Both the position numbers and the translations under genes were made by a program. From positions 1-64,000 of the forward strand of contig JBHEQS010000002.1 in NCBI GenBank assembly GCA_046530765.1: 64,000 nt of DNA, written 5' to 3'. Source of the stretch: Arsenophonus sp046530765. GTDB taxonomy: Bacteria > Pseudomonadota > Gammaproteobacteria > Enterobacterales > Enterobacteriaceae. The notes beneath the pieces are model-generated. The model had not been told where the DNA came from. It worked only from the letters and a program-made list of their open reading frames with translations, and did not search any database. Below, one piece after another: positions 63,292-64,000 of the stretch (positions are counted from its first letter, which is position 1; every line of letters starts with the position of its first letter).

Positions 63292-64000
63292 TGAATTATT
63301 AATTCCTTAACATCTAAAAACATATAGCATAAACAAATTTACTACTATTTTATTAATATTTTATTGATATTTGATATGATTTTTACATAATCTTTATGCT
63401 AAAGCATAAATAAAATAGTTAATTTTAATTACAAAATAATATTAATAAAAAAAATAAATAGATTAAGTCAAAATTGATTTTTTATTTATTTTCATTATTA
63501 TCTGCATTAATTCATTACATTATTAATTGAAATTCTATTAGAAATTAGAATAGTAATAATACAGGTTTCAAGAATTAAAATTTAAATTTAAATTAAAATT
63601 AAAATTAAAATTTTAACATCTTAAAAATATATTAATATTTATAAAAACTAATATTATATATAAATATATTATATTTTATAAAATGATAAGTATAAATATT
63701 TATGAAACCTATAAATAAATATATCACAATTAATATTTTCTAAAAAACATTACTATTCTACAAGAATATGTCTAATAAAATGTTAACAACATTATTTTTT
63801 TTGTAGTTAATTGGTCAATACAAACATATTAGTATTAATTATTTTGAAAATGATCACGAGTTTAAGAAATAAGAGAAAGTAAGTGAACTTACATCACTGA
63901 TAAGTAATAAGAATTTACTATTATTCATAAATTTTTATCTTTTTTTATAAAATATTTTTATAAGTTTTTATTTATCGTTAGATTATGAATCTTTTTGAGT
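63292..64000. other. non-coding end of window
   Basis: No gene seen. A small hairpin lies at 63393-63410 and a run of AAATTT/AAAATT words at about 63575-63615. Confidence 0.6.
63393..63410 (+). terminator. possible cyo operon terminator
   Basis: TTTATGCT-AA-AGCATAAA, 8-bp perfect arms, about 100 bases after cyoE, followed by an AT-rich but not strongly T-rich tract. It is the only hairpin with G/C pairs after the operon. Confidence 0.4.

Overview
The window is part of a strongly reduced, extremely AT-rich gammaproteobacterial chromosome. Every intact protein is closest, by direct reading, to its Escherichia coli counterpart, usually collinear over its whole length. Summing the CDS lengths below gives about 27.6 kb of coding sequence in 64 kb (about 43 %), with 27 intact or nearly intact genes separated by very AT-rich gaps of up to 6 kb. 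This fits an Enterobacterales insect endosymbiont still losing genes. Keeping folate (pabB) and vitamin B6 (pdxH) genes and a mannose PTS would suit a symbiont of a blood feeder (Arsenophonus/Aschnera-like), but the host is inference only.

Layout. 1-5992: AT desert with a GC-richer scrap near 0.6 kb and a 9-bp tandem repeat. 5993-11668: complete sufABCDSE operon (+). 13182-14594: pykF (-). 18964-20035: grxD (+) and rnt (-), convergent; rnt has a one-base surplus in a 10-base poly-A tract just after its start codon. 22509-24581: pdxH, tyrS (+). 28592-31300: manXYZ (-) with a hairpin terminator. 33854-35203: pabB (-). 37162-39599: ubiH-ubiI (-). 41388-41717: zapA (+). 43144-45021: ppiD (-). 50113-54671: lon, clpX, clpP (-), lon keeping a sigma-32-type promoter. 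58523-63291: cyoABCDE (+).

The deserts are not featureless. Translating them where E. coli gene order predicts a gene gives eroded but alignable remnants of tig, bolA, hupB, pepP, fau, gloA, nudL and pdxY, and more tentatively sodB, rlmA and menI. Known ancestral neighbours are still in place as fossils, many with several in-frame stops. At least one gap (45.1-49.6 kb, between the hupB fossil and ppiD) is far longer than gene loss at that site would explain. A second recurring element is a large set of long, perfect or near-perfect AT-rich palindromes (arms 10-22 bp, several with no loop). A few sit right behind living genes as terminators (pdxH, man, clpX), one lies between the tig fossil and clpP, and the rest lie in the deserts.

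Together the living genes cover Fe-S cluster assembly (SUF, GrxD), glycolytic ATP and sugar uptake (PykF, ManXYZ), aerobic respiration (ubiquinone hydroxylases UbiI/UbiH feeding cytochrome bo3, heme O synthase CyoE), protein quality control (Lon, ClpXP, PpiD), cell division (ZapA), tRNA and RNA processing (TyrS, RNase T) and cofactor supply (PdxH, PabB). No tRNA, rRNA, CRISPR array, transposase or phage gene was seen, and no unknown multi-gene system; the novelty lies in the non-coding half.
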